Below the pieces are notes generated by a model. The model was given only the letters and a program-made list of their open reading frames with translations, did no database searches and was not told where the DNA came from. The position numbers were made by a program, and so were the translations under genes. A stretch of DNA of 64,000 nt from Callorhinus ursinus (lineage: Eukaryota > Chordata > Mammalia > Carnivora > Otariidae): positions 1,112,600 through 1,176,599 of the forward strand of contig NW_020312867.1 in assembly GCF_003265705.1 (NCBI RefSeq). The letters run 5' to 3'. Of the stretch, positions 33,115 to 45,930 are shown one piece after another. The first letter of the stretch is position 1, and each line of letters begins with the position of its first letter.

Positions 33115-33975
33115 TTTTAAATGAATTAATTATACTTTTTATTTTGAGATCATTGTAGATTCACATGCAGTTGTAGCAAATAATATGCAACCTTTACCTA
33201 GTTTATCCCCGTGATAACATCCTGCAAAACTATGCTCAGTAGCATGACCAGGAACCTGATACTGATACAACCTATCAGTCTATTCAGAATTCCCTGGTTT
33301 TACATGTACGCCTTTGTGTGTGTGTGTGTTTAGTTTAACACAATCTCATCATATGTGTAGGTTCGTGTGTCCACCACCACAGTCAAGATACAAACAGCTC
33401 CATCACACAAGGATTCCCTAACTCCCCTCTCTCCAAGTGCTCTTGTCCTTTCTCTGGGCAATCAACTGACCCCCATCTCTAGAACTGTATCACTTCGAAA
33501 ATGTTATATAAATAGAACCAGATAGTAGGTAACCTTTTGGGATTGACTTTTTCACTCAGCATCATTCCCTTGAGATTCATCCAAATTGTTGTGTGTATCC
33601 ATAGTCCATTCTCTTCATTGCCAAGTAGTATTCCATTGTATGAATGTACCACAGTTTGCTTAACCTTTCACTCACTGCAGAACGTCTGGGCTGTTTCCAG
33701 TTTGGGGCTATTACCTTCATGTGCAGGCTTTGTGTGAATATAAGTTTTCACTTCTTTGGAGTAAATGCCCAAGAGCACAACTGCAGGATCGTATGGTAAT
33801 TATATGATTAGTTTTATAAAAAACTGTCAAACTCTCTTTCCTAGAGTGACTGTACCATTTTTCATTCCCACCAGCAATGTATGAGTGATCCAGTTTCTCT
33901 GCCAGCATTTGGTGGTATCACTGTTTTTGCATTTTAGCCATTTAGACAGATATTTTGGTTGCCTTTTTAAAAAGT
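33115..33975 (-). mobile_element. Old L1 3' end
   Basis: TTATTTTGAGATCATTGTAG, CACTCAGCATCATTCCC, TATTCCATTGTATGAATG and CCCACCAGCAATGTATGAG run in antisense L1 order for about 860 bp. Confidence 0.85.
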
Positions 33976-34079
33976 AAGGAGTTCGAAAGAGTTGAATTCC
34001 CAACCACATCATATCATGACAGACCTCATTGGGAGCTAGTGGATCACATATTTACTTCTTCCCACTTCCTCAAGTGATC

Positions 34080-34320
34080 TAACATCTAATGAACACCTGC
34101 TCTGTGACAAGCCCTGATTCAGAGATGGATCAGGGACTAGCTCTGCCATCTAGGAAACCTCTGTCTGTCTGTCTATCTATCAGTGTATCTATAAATTCTT
34201 TTTATCCTCTTGACAATCTAATGAGGTAGGTACTATCATCATCCCCATTTCACAGAGAAGGAAACTGAGGCACAGAGCGATTAAGCAGTTTACCCAACAT
34301 CATGTCATAGCTAGAAAATG
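34080..34320 (+). mobile_element. MIR
   Basis: CCCCATTTCACAGAGAAGG then AAACTGAGGCACAGAGCG; a CTGT/CTAT simple stretch (34162-34182) lies in its 5' half. Confidence 0.82.
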
Positions 34321-34329
34321 GAAGGGCCA

Positions 34330-35920
34330 GTCTGCCTGAGGCGATGAGGAAAGTTCTCCAGAGTAGGGGACAACTGATTTGAATCTGAAACGATGAGTAG
34401 GAGTTTGCCAGATGAAAAGGACAGACATGGGCTGAGAGGGAGCTTGCCAATGTTCAAAGGCAGGCAGAGGGGCTGATCATCATGGAAGGAATTCCAGGAA
34501 CCGACACCCACAAACATGGCTTGAGGAGGATGGGGCTGCTCAACCTAGAAAGAACAGAAGTCTTCGGGGCAGCGGTGAGCAGTATGTGACTAGGGGCCAG
34601 ACTTAACCAGGAAGCCCCCAGGTGCACACCACGTTTGGCTGGTTTGTTGGTTGGGCTTTGGACCACACCATGTTTTATAATATAGTAATGTATTGCTAAC
34701 ATTTAAAACTTGAAACTTTAATACCCGAAATCAGATGTTCAGGTTTTCCTAGACCATCTCAGCACCTGGCCACGCCGGGCTCCTATGGTAACAATCTGCA
34801 GATATGGAGCAGGACTGTCCCGTTCAGGTGGGGACACTACCACCCCCATTACCCCACCTGACCTCCTTCACTAATTGGCATCACTTGTTAGCTCCTGTGG
34901 TCACCTGAGTTTGCAAGCCCTGTCTTAAGCAGAATGAGACAGCATTCTGCAAATATCCAGAAAGAAAGAGAAGAAAGTCTATGTATCTCCCCATTGAAGA
35001 ACAGGCCCTGGGTGCAGGGGAGCAGTGCTGTGCACCAGAAAGACAGACACCCAGCCTCCGGAGCAGTCCAGCAAGCAAGTCAGCAAGGTGCTTGTGGTCT
35101 CAGGAGGTGGCAGATTCTCCATCACGCACCAGAGAACACCATTTCCACTCTTGCCAGATCGGTCTGAGTATTCTGTGAGATCACTTTGGGCCCTAACATT
35201 CTGCATACAGTTACTCCTTTTTGCACTATTGAGTGTTTACTGATCACCTACTAAGTGGGAGGTACCAAAACCCTGCCAAGACTAAAGACAAGACTAAGCA
35301 TACCAATCACTTACCCTGTTAATTAAAGCCCTTAATCCTTTCTAAGGACACCCCCCACCACCACCCATCATCTCAGCCAAGTGTTTCCCTAAATGTGGAA
35401 AGAGAATCCACTCCGAGGGAATTTTCAAAAGTATGCAACAAGATTTCACCTAACATGGACTCACAGAAAGCAAGTCATGTTCTTCACTTCTTTTTTCATC
35501 TATTGGACTCTCCCCAGAAGAAAGTGTCAGTTGGGTACTAATAGACTTTTAAACATCCATCCTTATAACCATGTCACTCTTCCTTGCAAACAAAGAGAAG
35601 GCGGGCCTCAGGCTCATAGCCTTGGGCAAGCAATGGCATCTGGGATAGAACGCAAAAACATTGTTCTGTTTTCTGTGGATTAGTTTTCACGGTTACTGTT
35701 TACTTATGGCAGGGATATAAAATTTCCCTCTTAAGGAAATCTATTTCAGTGGAAAACTAGCAAGGTGGTAGCCAAAAAAAAAAATGAAATAATGATGGGA
35801 TTTAATGTTGGCAAAAACTGTAAGTGATTGGCATTTGGGAAATCCACCAGGCTACTGATCCTCAATGAAAATTTTATAAGAGAAACGCTCATATGAATTG
35901 ACGATTTCATCTGACAAATA
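34330..35920. other. Unique intronic sequence
   Basis: No gene or clear repeat recognised. Confidence 0.4.
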
Positions 35921-35924
35921 TCTA

Positions 35925-36010
35925 TCTGGCATCTAGCACATGCCAGGACTGTGCTAAGGGCTAGGGGTACAGCAGGGCAGAAGACAGGCATAGTCCCTGA
36001 CGATTGGATG
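35925..36010 (+). mobile_element. L2 fragment
   Basis: CTAGCACATGCCAGGACTG then CTAAGGGCTAGGGGTACAGC is L2 3' text. Confidence 0.65.
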
Positions 36011-38644
36011 GAAGACAAAACAGAGGCACGAGGGAGTGGGGAACATGCTCCAAGGAGACAGAGACTGAGCAGAACCTCAAGCCATGGGTCTGATTCCCAG
36101 GGCAGTACGCCCTCCCCAGGCCCCATGGTAGCAGGCCTCAGCCAGACAGAAGGCACTCACTGCAATGCCCTCCTTGACTAGGGCAGTTTGCTTGGGAGGA
36201 AGGAATTAAGGGCAGCTACCCAGCCCCCTGGAGCAAGGCGAGGACAATGCCTCCCAAGGGCCAGTAAAAGGGGCCAGAGCACATTTTCCTCTGACTCCGC
36301 TCTCCCTGCCAGCCCCTCCCGCCTCACCCCTCTGGGTTCCCTGGAGCTGGGGCTCCAGGACAGCTCCCTCTTGACTGCCGGTTTTCAGGTGACCTAGTTT
36401 CCCCCAATAGACCCACACACCTCCTCCCACCCCCGTCTGAGAAAACCCTGCTTGGTCTAATTAAAGAATTGCCATCATGATGCTAAGACAGCAGCTGGGC
36501 GGCCCCCAAGACAGGGCACCTGCCTGGGTGCTGGGGCAGCCCACAGAAGTCCTGCCTCCTAGGGGCTGTGGCCTGGCCCCCTCTGAGACCCGGGGGCACC
36601 TGTCCGCACTTCCAGAGGAAACCCTGGATGGTGTTAGGGACGCAGCCCCAACTGTCAGGACCTGGGAGAGCAACATCATCAACACTTACAGGGGATCCCC
36701 AAGGAGGACCTCATGTGGAGGAAAACCAGCTCCCTGGAGAAATACTGAGCCTGGTGTTTTGTGGGAACATCCATACAGACCATCCCACAGAGAACTGGGC
36801 ACGTGGGGCCACGAGTCAGTGGAGCCGCCAGGCTGACAAGGCAGGTGTGGAAATGGTCTGCAGAGGCCAGGTTGAGGTGAGATGAGATTATATCCAGGAA
36901 GTGTGTGTGATATGAGAAGAGAAATCAGAAGCAAGGGGGAAATAGGGCAGGGTACTTAATTTTCCCACAAGTGGCTGTATGAAGTCGGGCAGATGAAACA
37001 AAATAGCCTGAGTGTGGGCAGCGGGAAGTCTGAGGCCAAGCCACTTGACCTCAGTGGGGCAGGACAGGCATTTGGGGTGAGCCTTGATTCAGCGTCTGGT
37101 TCCTGTCTGACAAAGTCTGAGCTTGATTCATCTCGGCGCATCCGCTAACGCTTGCTGTCGGCTCAAGGAGAAACCAAGTCAGCGCACGTCTAGGGAAGCA
37201 GGGGCTGCCCTCCAGAAGCTGAGCCTCGAGGGGAAAGGGTGAGGAAGTGTGCTGGGGGTGGACGAGGGACTGGGGAGGACACTATAGAACCCCCTCCTCC
37301 TCGAAATTGAAAAAGAAGACCATTACAGGGGTGCTGTTCGGGCAATGATATGCCTCTGGGGAAACAGGAAAAGAAAGGCATGGGTCCGCTGAAAGACACC
37401 GACTGCTGGTGGTCTTTGTAGAGGCCCCAGCATTACTCTGGGCTGGACCCTGATTGGCCAGAACCTGTCAGCAAAGGCCTCAGCCCCGCCCTGCTGATTG
37501 GCTGGCGGGGAGGCACAGGACTTACACGGGCCCCAGTCAGTCGCTCTCTTTTCCCGTTGCCCGCGAAGTGGAAGCATGAACCCATGTTGCGTCCGGAAGC
37601 CAGCCTTGGGGTGAAGCCAATACTTGGGAGTCAGAGGAGGGGAAGCGGGGTCCTTTCACTTAGGGGCTTCTCGACTTCGGTGATCCAAAGCAACAAAATC
37701 CTCTTTATTGTTCAAGCTAGTTGAACTGAATTTAGTTTCCTGTAGCCCAAAGTACCCTAACAGACAGCAAGGCTGCTTTTCGGGGTGCAGGAAGGGGGAC
37801 CCCGGAAGGAACTGTTGTCCGAAGCAGGGTGAGTGGCCTCTTGCTGGGGGCACAGTTCCAGATACGGCCACTTCCCCCCACGCCACCCCCGCATCCCCCC
37901 AGCTGAAGGCCAGCCTTGAGGAAGGGTGGGGAGGCCAAAGCTGGGTTCTGTCAGCAGCCCCACCCCCTGAGAGGGGAGAAGGGGGCCCAGGGCCTTGAGA
38001 CTCCTCAATCCCAGGGGGGCAGCTGGTTGACACATCTTTGGACTCGAGCCTAGTGCCTTGAGAAAAACAACACGGAGGAAGGTGAATTCAAATTGAAGAG
38101 TCTTTAAAACATGAGTCAGACAGTGTCTCAAAGTTCACACCGTCAAAAGAAAATGTTAAGATTTTTTTCTTGTTCTTCAGCCATTCTTCTCCACACAATA
38201 TTGGCTGCAGCCTAGAGGAAGCCCGAGAGTGCGCTCTCCTCGTGCTTCCTGTGCGGCTGAGCTCGAGGAGAAGACCAAAACAAAACAAACAGCATTGGCT
38301 TTCCCTCCTCCTGGGAGCTCACTTGGGACCCACTTTCTCTCCTAAAGGATGTATGCCCCCACCCTCCCCCAACACACTGCTTTGAATAACAGCATCAACC
38401 CCACCCCCACCCCAGTATAAAAATGTTTTACTCATGAGCAAAGAGACTTCTGGGGCCTTTGGTGCTCCAAATATCTGAGTTAGAAATTAGCCTTGTCACC
38501 CTCAAGCCCATCCTCATGGGATTTTATGGACTCACAATCCTAGCCCTTCTGGGATTTACCTTCTAGACTTCAAGCACAGTCATCCCACACTGGCATTATG
38601 GTTTTAAGCCTGTTGGGGGACTCAGGTCCCCAAGGGCTGCTCCT

Positions 38645-38722
38645 CAAGTCTGCCTCTCCCAGCTGTGCCTTTCAGACACAGCTGTGCCTCCAGACACAAG
38701 TCTGCCTCTCCCAGCTGTGCCT
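38645..38722 (+). repeat. 26-bp block repeated at 52-bp spacing
   Basis: CAAGTCTGCCTCTCCCAGCT plus GTGCCT occurs at 38645-38670 and 38697-38722, with a shorter CAGCTGTGCCT between them. Confidence 0.92.
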
Positions 38723-40051
38723 CATTCAGACCTCTGAGTGGTGGCCCTGGGCTTGGCCCCCAACTTGTCACTGTCTCTTGAAGCCCATTTACTATGACCC
38801 AATTTGGCAAGACTTTGAGGGGGATCCGGACAGGGGAGGGTGCCAGGATTCAGCACCCACCGTTCAACAAGAACAAGGAGGGGTCAAGTAATTAGTGCGA
38901 CTTGAACTTTCTTGGGAAAAGAATTGTGTCCAGCATTGGGGATAATCAGAGCCCAGCAGACCTCTGACTGAACTGGCTGGGCCATATTGGCAGTATAGGA
39001 CCAGGCCTTAACAAATGCCATGAGCTATTTTCCAAGTCTCTAGAGGGCAGAGCTGAGATCCTGGACAAGCAAAATAAAGAGGTAGGAATCAGCCTGGCAA
39101 GAGGAAAAATTGTCCAACACTGACAATTGTGCAAAGCCCAGCCATGGCACAGTGTTGGGGTCCCACCACCAGGAACTCCAAGGCCATTCACGAGGCTGCT
39201 GACAGAGAAGGTCCTACCACCCATCTGGGCTGTTGGGTGGGACTGGCCCAGTGAGCCCCAGTCCTGACCTGGTAGACAGATCACCTCTATGAGGAGCAAG
39301 TACCCCATCACACATATTTGCAGCCTGGAACTTGGTAACCACCCAGCTAGCTAGCCTGTAAGGGCCATTTGAAGTAGATACTGGTTGATGATGTTTTGGA
39401 TTCCTTCTTGCCTGTGATGGTGAGACAGCTTTCTCAGGCTCAACTCCAAGAAAATTTCAAAGGAAACCACAGCTCAATCAGGTGAAGGAAAACCCATGAA
39501 CACACCAGTCTTTCATGCTGAGCTTTTCCCCGTGAACCTGAACCCACAGAGAGGCCCACATGCTTGTCGATAAGAATGTCAAGTGTGGGGGAGGCTGCAG
39601 GGGCCGGAGGGAAGGTGCCAAGGATAGGGCACACACAGAGCTGACATGAGGTCTACGAACATTAGTCAGTCACAGTGCTACATCCAACAGCCAGCCTTCT
39701 AAAGAAGCTTATGTAACAGCTAAGCACGGGGAAACAGAAGTCAAATTACACATACTGTTTCTCCAGGCTTGAGGGAGTGTGGTCCACCCCCTCTCTTTGC
39801 AGGGAGAGAAAAAACTCCCTTTGCAGCTGGAAGGATCAATTTCCAAAGGAGGCCACCTGTGGCCACAAAACGCCCTCCTTGGTTACGCATTTATCAAACA
39901 GCGGATGGCCGTTCACACTGGCCAAGCCCAGAGTGGCCTGTGTCCTCTGCCTCTCTTTCCGCATGACATCCTGGGCCAAGTTTCCTCTGTGGCACCAACT
40001 CTTGGGTTGGTGATGGCCACCTGGAGCACTGTGAGGGGAGGGGTTCTGGGG

Positions 40052-40074
40052 CCGTGTGTGTGTGTGTGTGTGTG
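40052..40074 (+). repeat. (GT)n microsatellite
   Basis: About 11 GT units. Confidence 0.96.
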
Positions 40075-41192
40075 ACGACAGGAGGAATGAGCAGTGTGGT
40101 CAATCAGTAATGTCTGCCATGGGGAAAGCAGTGGGGAGTGGCTCGCATGCATACTGGGTATGCAGCTAGCTCGCCTCTACATCATGCTTGCCTAACCTTG
40201 GATTTCAATACTTGCCTTTGCGCCAGTGTTCAAAATCCTCGAGTCTTAAATACACACATCTAGACAGTTATCAGATTGAGTGGAAAGGCCCCTCAAATTC
40301 CAAAATATCATCCAAACAACAATACAAAATCACTGTGGCCTCTGTGGTAGACAAGAATCAAGACTATCTTAGGTTCCAGTAGGAATTTCTCTAATAACTC
40401 CCTCTATTCTCTAATAATTTCAAGGGGGTAGAAGGAAGAACTGTGCTCCATTACTCCGTCCCTTAAATTGACTAGATCCAGATTCTAGGAAGCAGTATGC
40501 AGAGCCAGCTCAAGCAAAGGAAGGCAACTCCCACAGCTGACTGCAACCTGGCCCAGCTCTGTCCCTGGAGACGGGGAGATGACACATTCTCCTGGTAACT
40601 GGATGGCGTCCATTCCTGAAGGAGGAGGGGCAAAGGCACTACTACCATCCAGGGATCACTTTCTCGTCCGTTCCAAGCATCATGGGTCCCACACCACTGC
40701 CAACATAAAGGAGGAAGGGGACCGTAGTCGGCTTCCTAACAAGACCCCTCTCTCCACTTCCGAAATTAGCAAGCTCTCTCCTCCCCTTGGGCCAGGGGTC
40801 TTCTGAGCAAATTGGAAGTAGCAGGGGTGGGAATTTTAAAGAGTTTTTCATATCGTTTGTTCACTGAGGTTTAGAGAATATTCCAAGGAAGCGAGGACAG
40901 TAAAAAACAGAGTGCTAGACTTGAAGGAGAAAGTCCCACACTGGAGGAAGGAAGAATGAGGAGGAAGAGCACGGTGGAGAGCGGACACCTTGAACCACAC
41001 AGCCAGTAAGGGGTGGAGGTGGGATGTGAACCCAGGTTCACTTAATTCCGAAGTCTACACACATAAAAGGAGAAGGAGAAGAAAGAACTAGGGAAAACCC
41101 TAAAAGAACCTTAATTGCTTTAAAAGATCTTCTTCATGAAATGCAAGACTTCACTTACTGAAGTCAGCATACAGTAAAACATAGACTTAATG

Positions 41193-41380
41193 TGGGGCAC
41201 CTGGGTGGCTCAGTCGGTTGGGCGTCCAGCTCTTGGTTTTGGTTCCAGTGGGGATCTCCGGGTTGTGGAGACTCTGCACAGAGTCTGCTTGTCCCTCTCC
41301 CTCTGCTCCTCCCCCCACTCACATCCTCTCTTTCTCTCCCTCTATCTTTAAGATAAATAAATAAAATCTTTAGGAAAAAA
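41193..41380 (+). mobile_element. Can-SINE, older variant
   Basis: Head GCACCTGGGTGGCTCAGTCG, then a divergent middle (GTTGGGCGTCCAGCTCTTGG) unlike the other copies, suggesting an older subfamily. The target duplication is imperfect: ATAGACTTAATG (41181-41192) and ATAGAGACTTAATG (41381-41394). Confidence 0.93.
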
Positions 41381-41499
41381 ATAGAGACTTAATGAAACTA
41401 AGGAGTAGCATCAGAAAAGCTATACGATGTGCAGACGAAATCAACCCAGAGAAAGAGTGCAGGGTACCAAGGGCAGCTTCTGTCCACGGCACACCTTCC

Positions 41500-41615
41500 A
41501 CTTGTCAGGCTCTTTCCCGGTAGCAGCTCTCGGACAATTGTGCCAACTCTGCAGTGGAAGTGTTGTCCCCATTTCAAAGAGCAGAAAACAAAGATTCAGA
41601 GGTAAGGAGCCGGTA
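41500..41615 (+). mobile_element. MIR fragment
   Basis: TGTCCCCATTTCAAAGAGC then AGATTCAGAGGTAAGG is a decayed MIR core. Confidence 0.5.
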
Positions 41616-41898
41616 AGAAGGGCTGATATTCTGGCTGTTGAGGCCAGCCTCTCTTCTGATTGGTCTAAGCCTGTGCCGTGATGGTTTAGTATTTTTAATA
41701 TCTTCCCCACTTGAAAAGAAGAGAAAAAAAATGTCAGACAGGGAAGATGGCCCACAGAAGCCTGACTGGAAGCAAGAAGAACCCATGAAGGAGGAAAAAC
41801 AAAATCTATGCAGAGTGAGGATAACTGATTAAAGCCATAACTTCCCTGACTGTTGGAGCTGTTGTTACTTTTGGAGGCTGGGACAGGAAATATATGTA

Positions 41899-42441
41899 CA
41901 GTTGACCCTCGAGCAATGCAGGGGGTAGGGGTGCCGACTCCCCCACTTTCAAAAATCCACATAACAGCTTTTGACTCTCCAAAAACTTAACTAGTAATCG
42001 CCCACTGCTGACCGGAAGCCTTACTGCTAACATAACATAACATAAACACATCTTCCGTATGTTGTATGTATTATATCCTGTATCCTTGCAATAAAATAAG
42101 CTAGAGAGAACATGTTAATAAGAAAGTCATAAGAGGAGCACCTGGGTGGCTCAGTCATTAAGCGTCTGCCTTTGGCTCAGGTCATGATCCCAGGGTCCTG
42201 GGATCGAGCCCCACATCGGGCTCCCTGCTCAGCAGGAAGCCTGCTTCTTCCTCTCCCACTCCCCCTGCTTGTGTTCCCTCTCTCGCTGTGTCTCTCTCCG
42301 TCAAATAAATAAATAAAATCTAAACAAAAAAAAGAAAGTCATAAGAAAAAATACATTTATGGGACTGTGCCGAATGGGAAAAAAAAATCCACAGTTATGC
42401 GGACCTATGCAGTTCAACCCATGTTGTTCAAGGGTCAACTG
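41899..42441. mobile_element. Tigger2/MER2-type DNA transposon, both ends present
   Basis: Terminal inverted repeats CAGTTGACCCT and AGGGTCAACTG are flanked by TA on both sides (41897-41898, 42442-42443), as expected of a pogo/Tc1-mariner element. Without the inserted Can-SINE it is about 330 bp, a non-autonomous internally deleted copy. No transposase frame remains. Confidence 0.92.
42134..42331 (+). mobile_element. Can-SINE inserted in a Tigger2-type element
   Basis: Full-length SINE with target duplication AAGAAAGTCATAAG (42120-42133 and 42332-42345). The Tigger sequence continues on both sides, so the SINE is younger. Confidence 0.97.
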
Positions 42442-42443
42442 TA

Positions 42444-43359
42444 ATCTCACGCTTAAATTTCATAAAACCTGTCTTCCAAACCTCTGCGGGCTCAGTATTC
42501 CCTTTCTGGGGAGGCACTTTCTCATTTTTACTTCACCCAGCGGCTCCTGAGCCAGACTCATCCCAGCAACTGTCCTCTCTCTTCTACTCTCTGAGAGATG
42601 AAATCTAGTAGAATAAGTCAGGAAGTCTCCAGATGCTCTGCGTTTTGGTAAAAGACATTTCCGTGCATTATGTAGTCTTTGAAGTCTCTCCGTACTGGGT
42701 CCGTGACCTCCCAGGTCACCATGCAGAGAGGAGCAAAAGCTGTAGTGGGACTGCCTGGACATTACTTCCTCTGCTCTTTGATCTCCAGCCAGAGTTCCTT
42801 CACTTTGATTCCCTCCCCTCAGCTCCTCGGGAGGGCACAGAACTCCAGGCATACCTCTGCCTCCCCTCTGACCAGCTGTCTTTCCGCTCAACATGGTAAG
42901 TTCTCCGTAAGCCATGGACTCGACCCCATGAAAGTGATGATACTGTCACAACTGAGTTTGTCATCTCGTGTTGAAAACTCAGGTTCACTTTGTGAGCCAC
43001 TGTGGTCTATTCTCAGCGATCCGCAGCCCTCATATTATTGCCATCCTCCACCCAACATTGACTCCAGCAAATTACCGGACACCCTCCCTACTTGATACCT
43101 GGAGCCATCCAGGTATAGCCGGTCTCGGGATTTTTCTTCTGGCAATTTTCTCCCCAATTCACTTCCTTTTTTTTTTTTTTAATGTAAAGCCTCATGCATT
43201 TATTCAATAAACAAATAAACATTTATTGCCACCTACTCTATTTATTGCCATAAAATAAGGGGGCTCTGGGGGTCCCTAAATGAACCATTGATCAGAAAGT
43301 TTCTGCTTTTTGTATTGGGAAAGGTTCTTATCAGACCTACCATCTCACATATAACTATA

Positions 43360-43402
<43 letters not shown>

Positions 43403-43830
43403 ACCTATTAGAAGGCACTAAGTTTGTTCAATTACAAACATATGGAAAATAGCGGGGAGTCAACACTTTAAAGAAAGAAAGAGCGACTTCCATGTTTTTA
43501 TAGGGTTTTCCCCAAGGACAGGCCCCAATTAATGTGTGTATGATGGCTACAACTTCACTCTTCCTGTCTGAGCAATTAGGGGGCAGAATTTGGTAACTAC
43601 ACCCGGAAAGTGAGGAGAGGTGTCTCAGAAAACAGCCACAGAACAGTAGCCCCAAATTCTGGGTATAAACTCCACCCAAATCTCCCTGAATTGTGCATTT
43701 ACGGGACAGGTTCCCAGCAGTTCAACTCAGGCCAAAGGAACTGAACAAAGATTTTGAGCTGTTGCCCACGCAGGGGAAATTGAGTTTTGAGTTTGAGTTT
43801 GGTCAAGTTAACTGCCTGATAAAACAAAGG
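42444..43830. other. Mostly unique intronic sequence
   Basis: Contains a poly(T) run near 43168, L2-like text near 43190-43260 and the CA repeat at 43362. No gene seen. Confidence 0.4.
43362..43400 (+). repeat. (CA)n microsatellite
   Basis: CATACATA then about 16 CA units. Confidence 0.96.
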
Positions 43831-44110
43831 AAATCATTACTGTTCTGAGGAACATAATAAAATCAACGGTCTCTTCAAGTCTCACTCATAATGTTCAGAA
43901 TGTAATCCAAAATTACTAGGAAAAAAATTTAAAAACAAACAGGAAAAGGTGACCCAAACTCAAGAGGAAAGGCAATCAACAGAGATCCACCCCAAGATGC
44001 CCCCAGATGTTGGAGTTAACAGATAAGGATTTAAAGCAGCTACTGTAAGTTTGCTCGAGGGTGTAAGCGAAAATAAATGAGCAAATAGAAAGTATTGGAC
44101 ACAATGCAGA
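43830..44110 (+). mobile_element. Possible L1M 5'/ORF1 fragment
   Basis: ATGTTGGAGTTAACAGATAAGG then ATTTAAAGCAGCTACTG resembles a block often seen in old L1M 5' regions. Low certainty. Confidence 0.4.
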
Positions 44111-44248
44111 CACTACAAAGAAGAGAACCAAAGCTTTCAGATCTGCTAAATCCCCACCAACACCTTTCTCTGCATCCACAGGAGTTGTGCTTTCCCCTTG
44201 GGACAGTCACGTAGTTCTCTCTTATCTTGACTTCAGTGACCGTATTTT

Positions 44249-44429
44249 TTTTTTATTATGTTATGTTAACCACCATACATTACATCATTAGTTTTTGATG
44301 TAGTGTTCCATGATTCATTGTTTGCGTATAACACCCAGGGCTCCACGCAGAACGTGCCCTCTTTAATACCCATCACCAGGCTAACCCATCCTCCCACGCC
44401 CCTCCCCTCTAGAACCCTCAGTTTGTTTC
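44249..44429 (-). mobile_element. 5'-truncated carnivore L1 3' end
   Basis: Poly(T) at the low-coordinate end followed by sequence typical of the carnivore L1 3' region (CACCATACATTACATCATTAG). A perfect 16-bp target duplication, TCAGTGACCGTATTTT, flanks it (44233-44248 and 44430-44445). Only about 180 bp was inserted. Confidence 0.9.
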
Positions 44430-44913
44430 TCAGTGACCGTATTTTGAGTACCTTCCAAGTGCCAGGTATCGGGCAAACTTTGAGGAGCAAAAACACAACA
44501 CAAAATCTTAAACTCTGGTCCCAAAGACCAGATCTTTCACCTGACATCTGTGTAGACCACTAGCCACTCCCCGAGGCCTCCCCTTCTCTTTCAGGTCTTA
44601 AATTGGAAGAAGAGAGTGAAGTCCCTCCATGGCCTCTTTCCAGTTTTCAGATCATTCCTGATGGCACCACGTGCCCCACATCAAGCACACAGGAACGAGG
44701 GGCAGGCTGTCAGCTTTGGTGCACCTCTGCACTTCCCTTCCACAGCAAAACCATCCTCCACTGGCTGATTACACAGATCAGGTCGATACAAAACTCTGGG
44801 TACAGACATCAGAGGGAGTCGAAGGGGAGGCACTGGCCACTGTAACCCTTCTTTATCCAGTTCCACTAACGGGTATTTTGCTTTTTCAAAACCTGTTAGG
44901 AAAGCAGTTCACA

Positions 44914-45096
44914 GGGGCACCTGGGTGGCTCAGTCAGTTAAGCATCTGCCTTTAGTTCAGGTCCTGATCCCAGGGTCCTGGGATCAAGCTCAGCGTCGGG
45001 TTCCTTGCTCAGTGGGGAGTCTGCTTCTCTTTCTCCTTCTTCCCCTGCTCGTGCTCTCTCTCTCAAATAAATAAATAAAATCTTGGGGGAAAAAAA
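44914..45096 (+). mobile_element. Can-SINE, full length
   Basis: Head GGCACCTGGGTGGCTCAG and (AAATA)n tail. Target duplications AGGAAAGCAGTTCACA (44898-44913) and AGGAAAGAGTTTCACA (45097-45112) differ at three bases, which points to moderate age. Confidence 0.95.
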
Positions 45097-45164
45097 AGGA
45101 AAGAGTTTCACAAACTTGGTTATGCATTGGAATCACCTGGAGATGCTAGGAACATAGATTGAGA

Positions 45165-45840
45165 TCACAGAGTAAGACTACTATATATCCACCAAAATGG
45201 CCAAAAAAAAAAAAACTTTTAAGACAGATAATAGCAATTGTTGGCAAGAATTCTTATACACTGGGAACATAAATTGGTACAACCACTTTTAAAAATTGCT
45301 CGGCAGCTTTAATCTAGCAATTTCCTTCTTAGAAATATACCCAACAGAAATTTCTGTATACACTCACAAAAAGGCATTTATAAGAATGTTGTGAACAGTG
45401 CTGTTGCACTGTTTGTAATTGTGCTAAAGTGTGTAAACTATCCAAAATGCCCACCAACAACAGTCTGGAAAAGAATTATGATACAGTCACACAAGGAAAC
45501 ATTGCACAGCAAAGACAGTAAGCAATTCAAAATCACTCAGTCGTCAGTATGGAGGACTTCTCACAATGTTAACCACCGGACACACACAACAAAGCATGTT
45601 CTGAATTCCATGTGCGTGAAATTCAACAACAGGCAAAATGCATCTAAAATTCATCAGGATCGTTGTTTGGGGGTGGAGGAGCTTCTGGAAAGGGACATAA
45701 AAGGGGTTGCAGGAATACTAGTAATATTTTTTTAAGCAGGATATGGGCTACATGGGCATGTTCAGTTTGCGAAAGAGTCATTCACTTAAGGTTTGTGTGC
45801 TTTCCTATATTTGTTTTACCTTAATAAATCATTAAAATTG
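45165..45840 (+). mobile_element. Old L1 3' end
   Basis: TTGTTGGCAAGAATTCTTATAC, CTAGCAATTTCCTTCTTAG and TAGAAATATACCCAACAG, with a TAATAAATCATTAAAATTGG end, fit an old L1. Not a gene despite a 114-codon open frame inside. Confidence 0.75.
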
Positions 45841-45844
45841 GGAA

Positions 45845-45930
45845 AAAATACTGATGTGTGGGTCCCACCTCTAGTTTAATTGGTTCCAGGTGCAGCCAAG
45901 CATTGACATTTTTGAAAGCTCCCTGGTTGG
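45845..45930. mobile_element. MER5-type fragment
   Basis: GTGTGGGTCCCACCTCTAG, TTTAATTGGTTCCAGGTGC and GAAAGCTCCCTGGTTGG are MER5-like. A further piece (TTGGAATCACCTGGAG) lies at 45127-45142. Confidence 0.5.

Larger units (their letters stand above)
36020..41180. other. Long repeat-poor stretch of intron 1
   Basis: About 5 kb with almost no recognisable transposon apart from short simple repeats, unlike the rest of the window. Several GC-rich blocks occur (36.2-36.9, 37.4-38.0 kb). No exon with a recognisable protein was found. Confidence 0.45.

Noticed and set aside
41441..41962. 173-codon minus-strand frame
   Set aside because: It crosses a MIR fragment and the end of a Tigger2-type element; no domain.
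45391..45735. 114-codon open frame
   Set aside because: It lies in an old L1 3' region and reads as a decayed ORF2 end, not a host gene.
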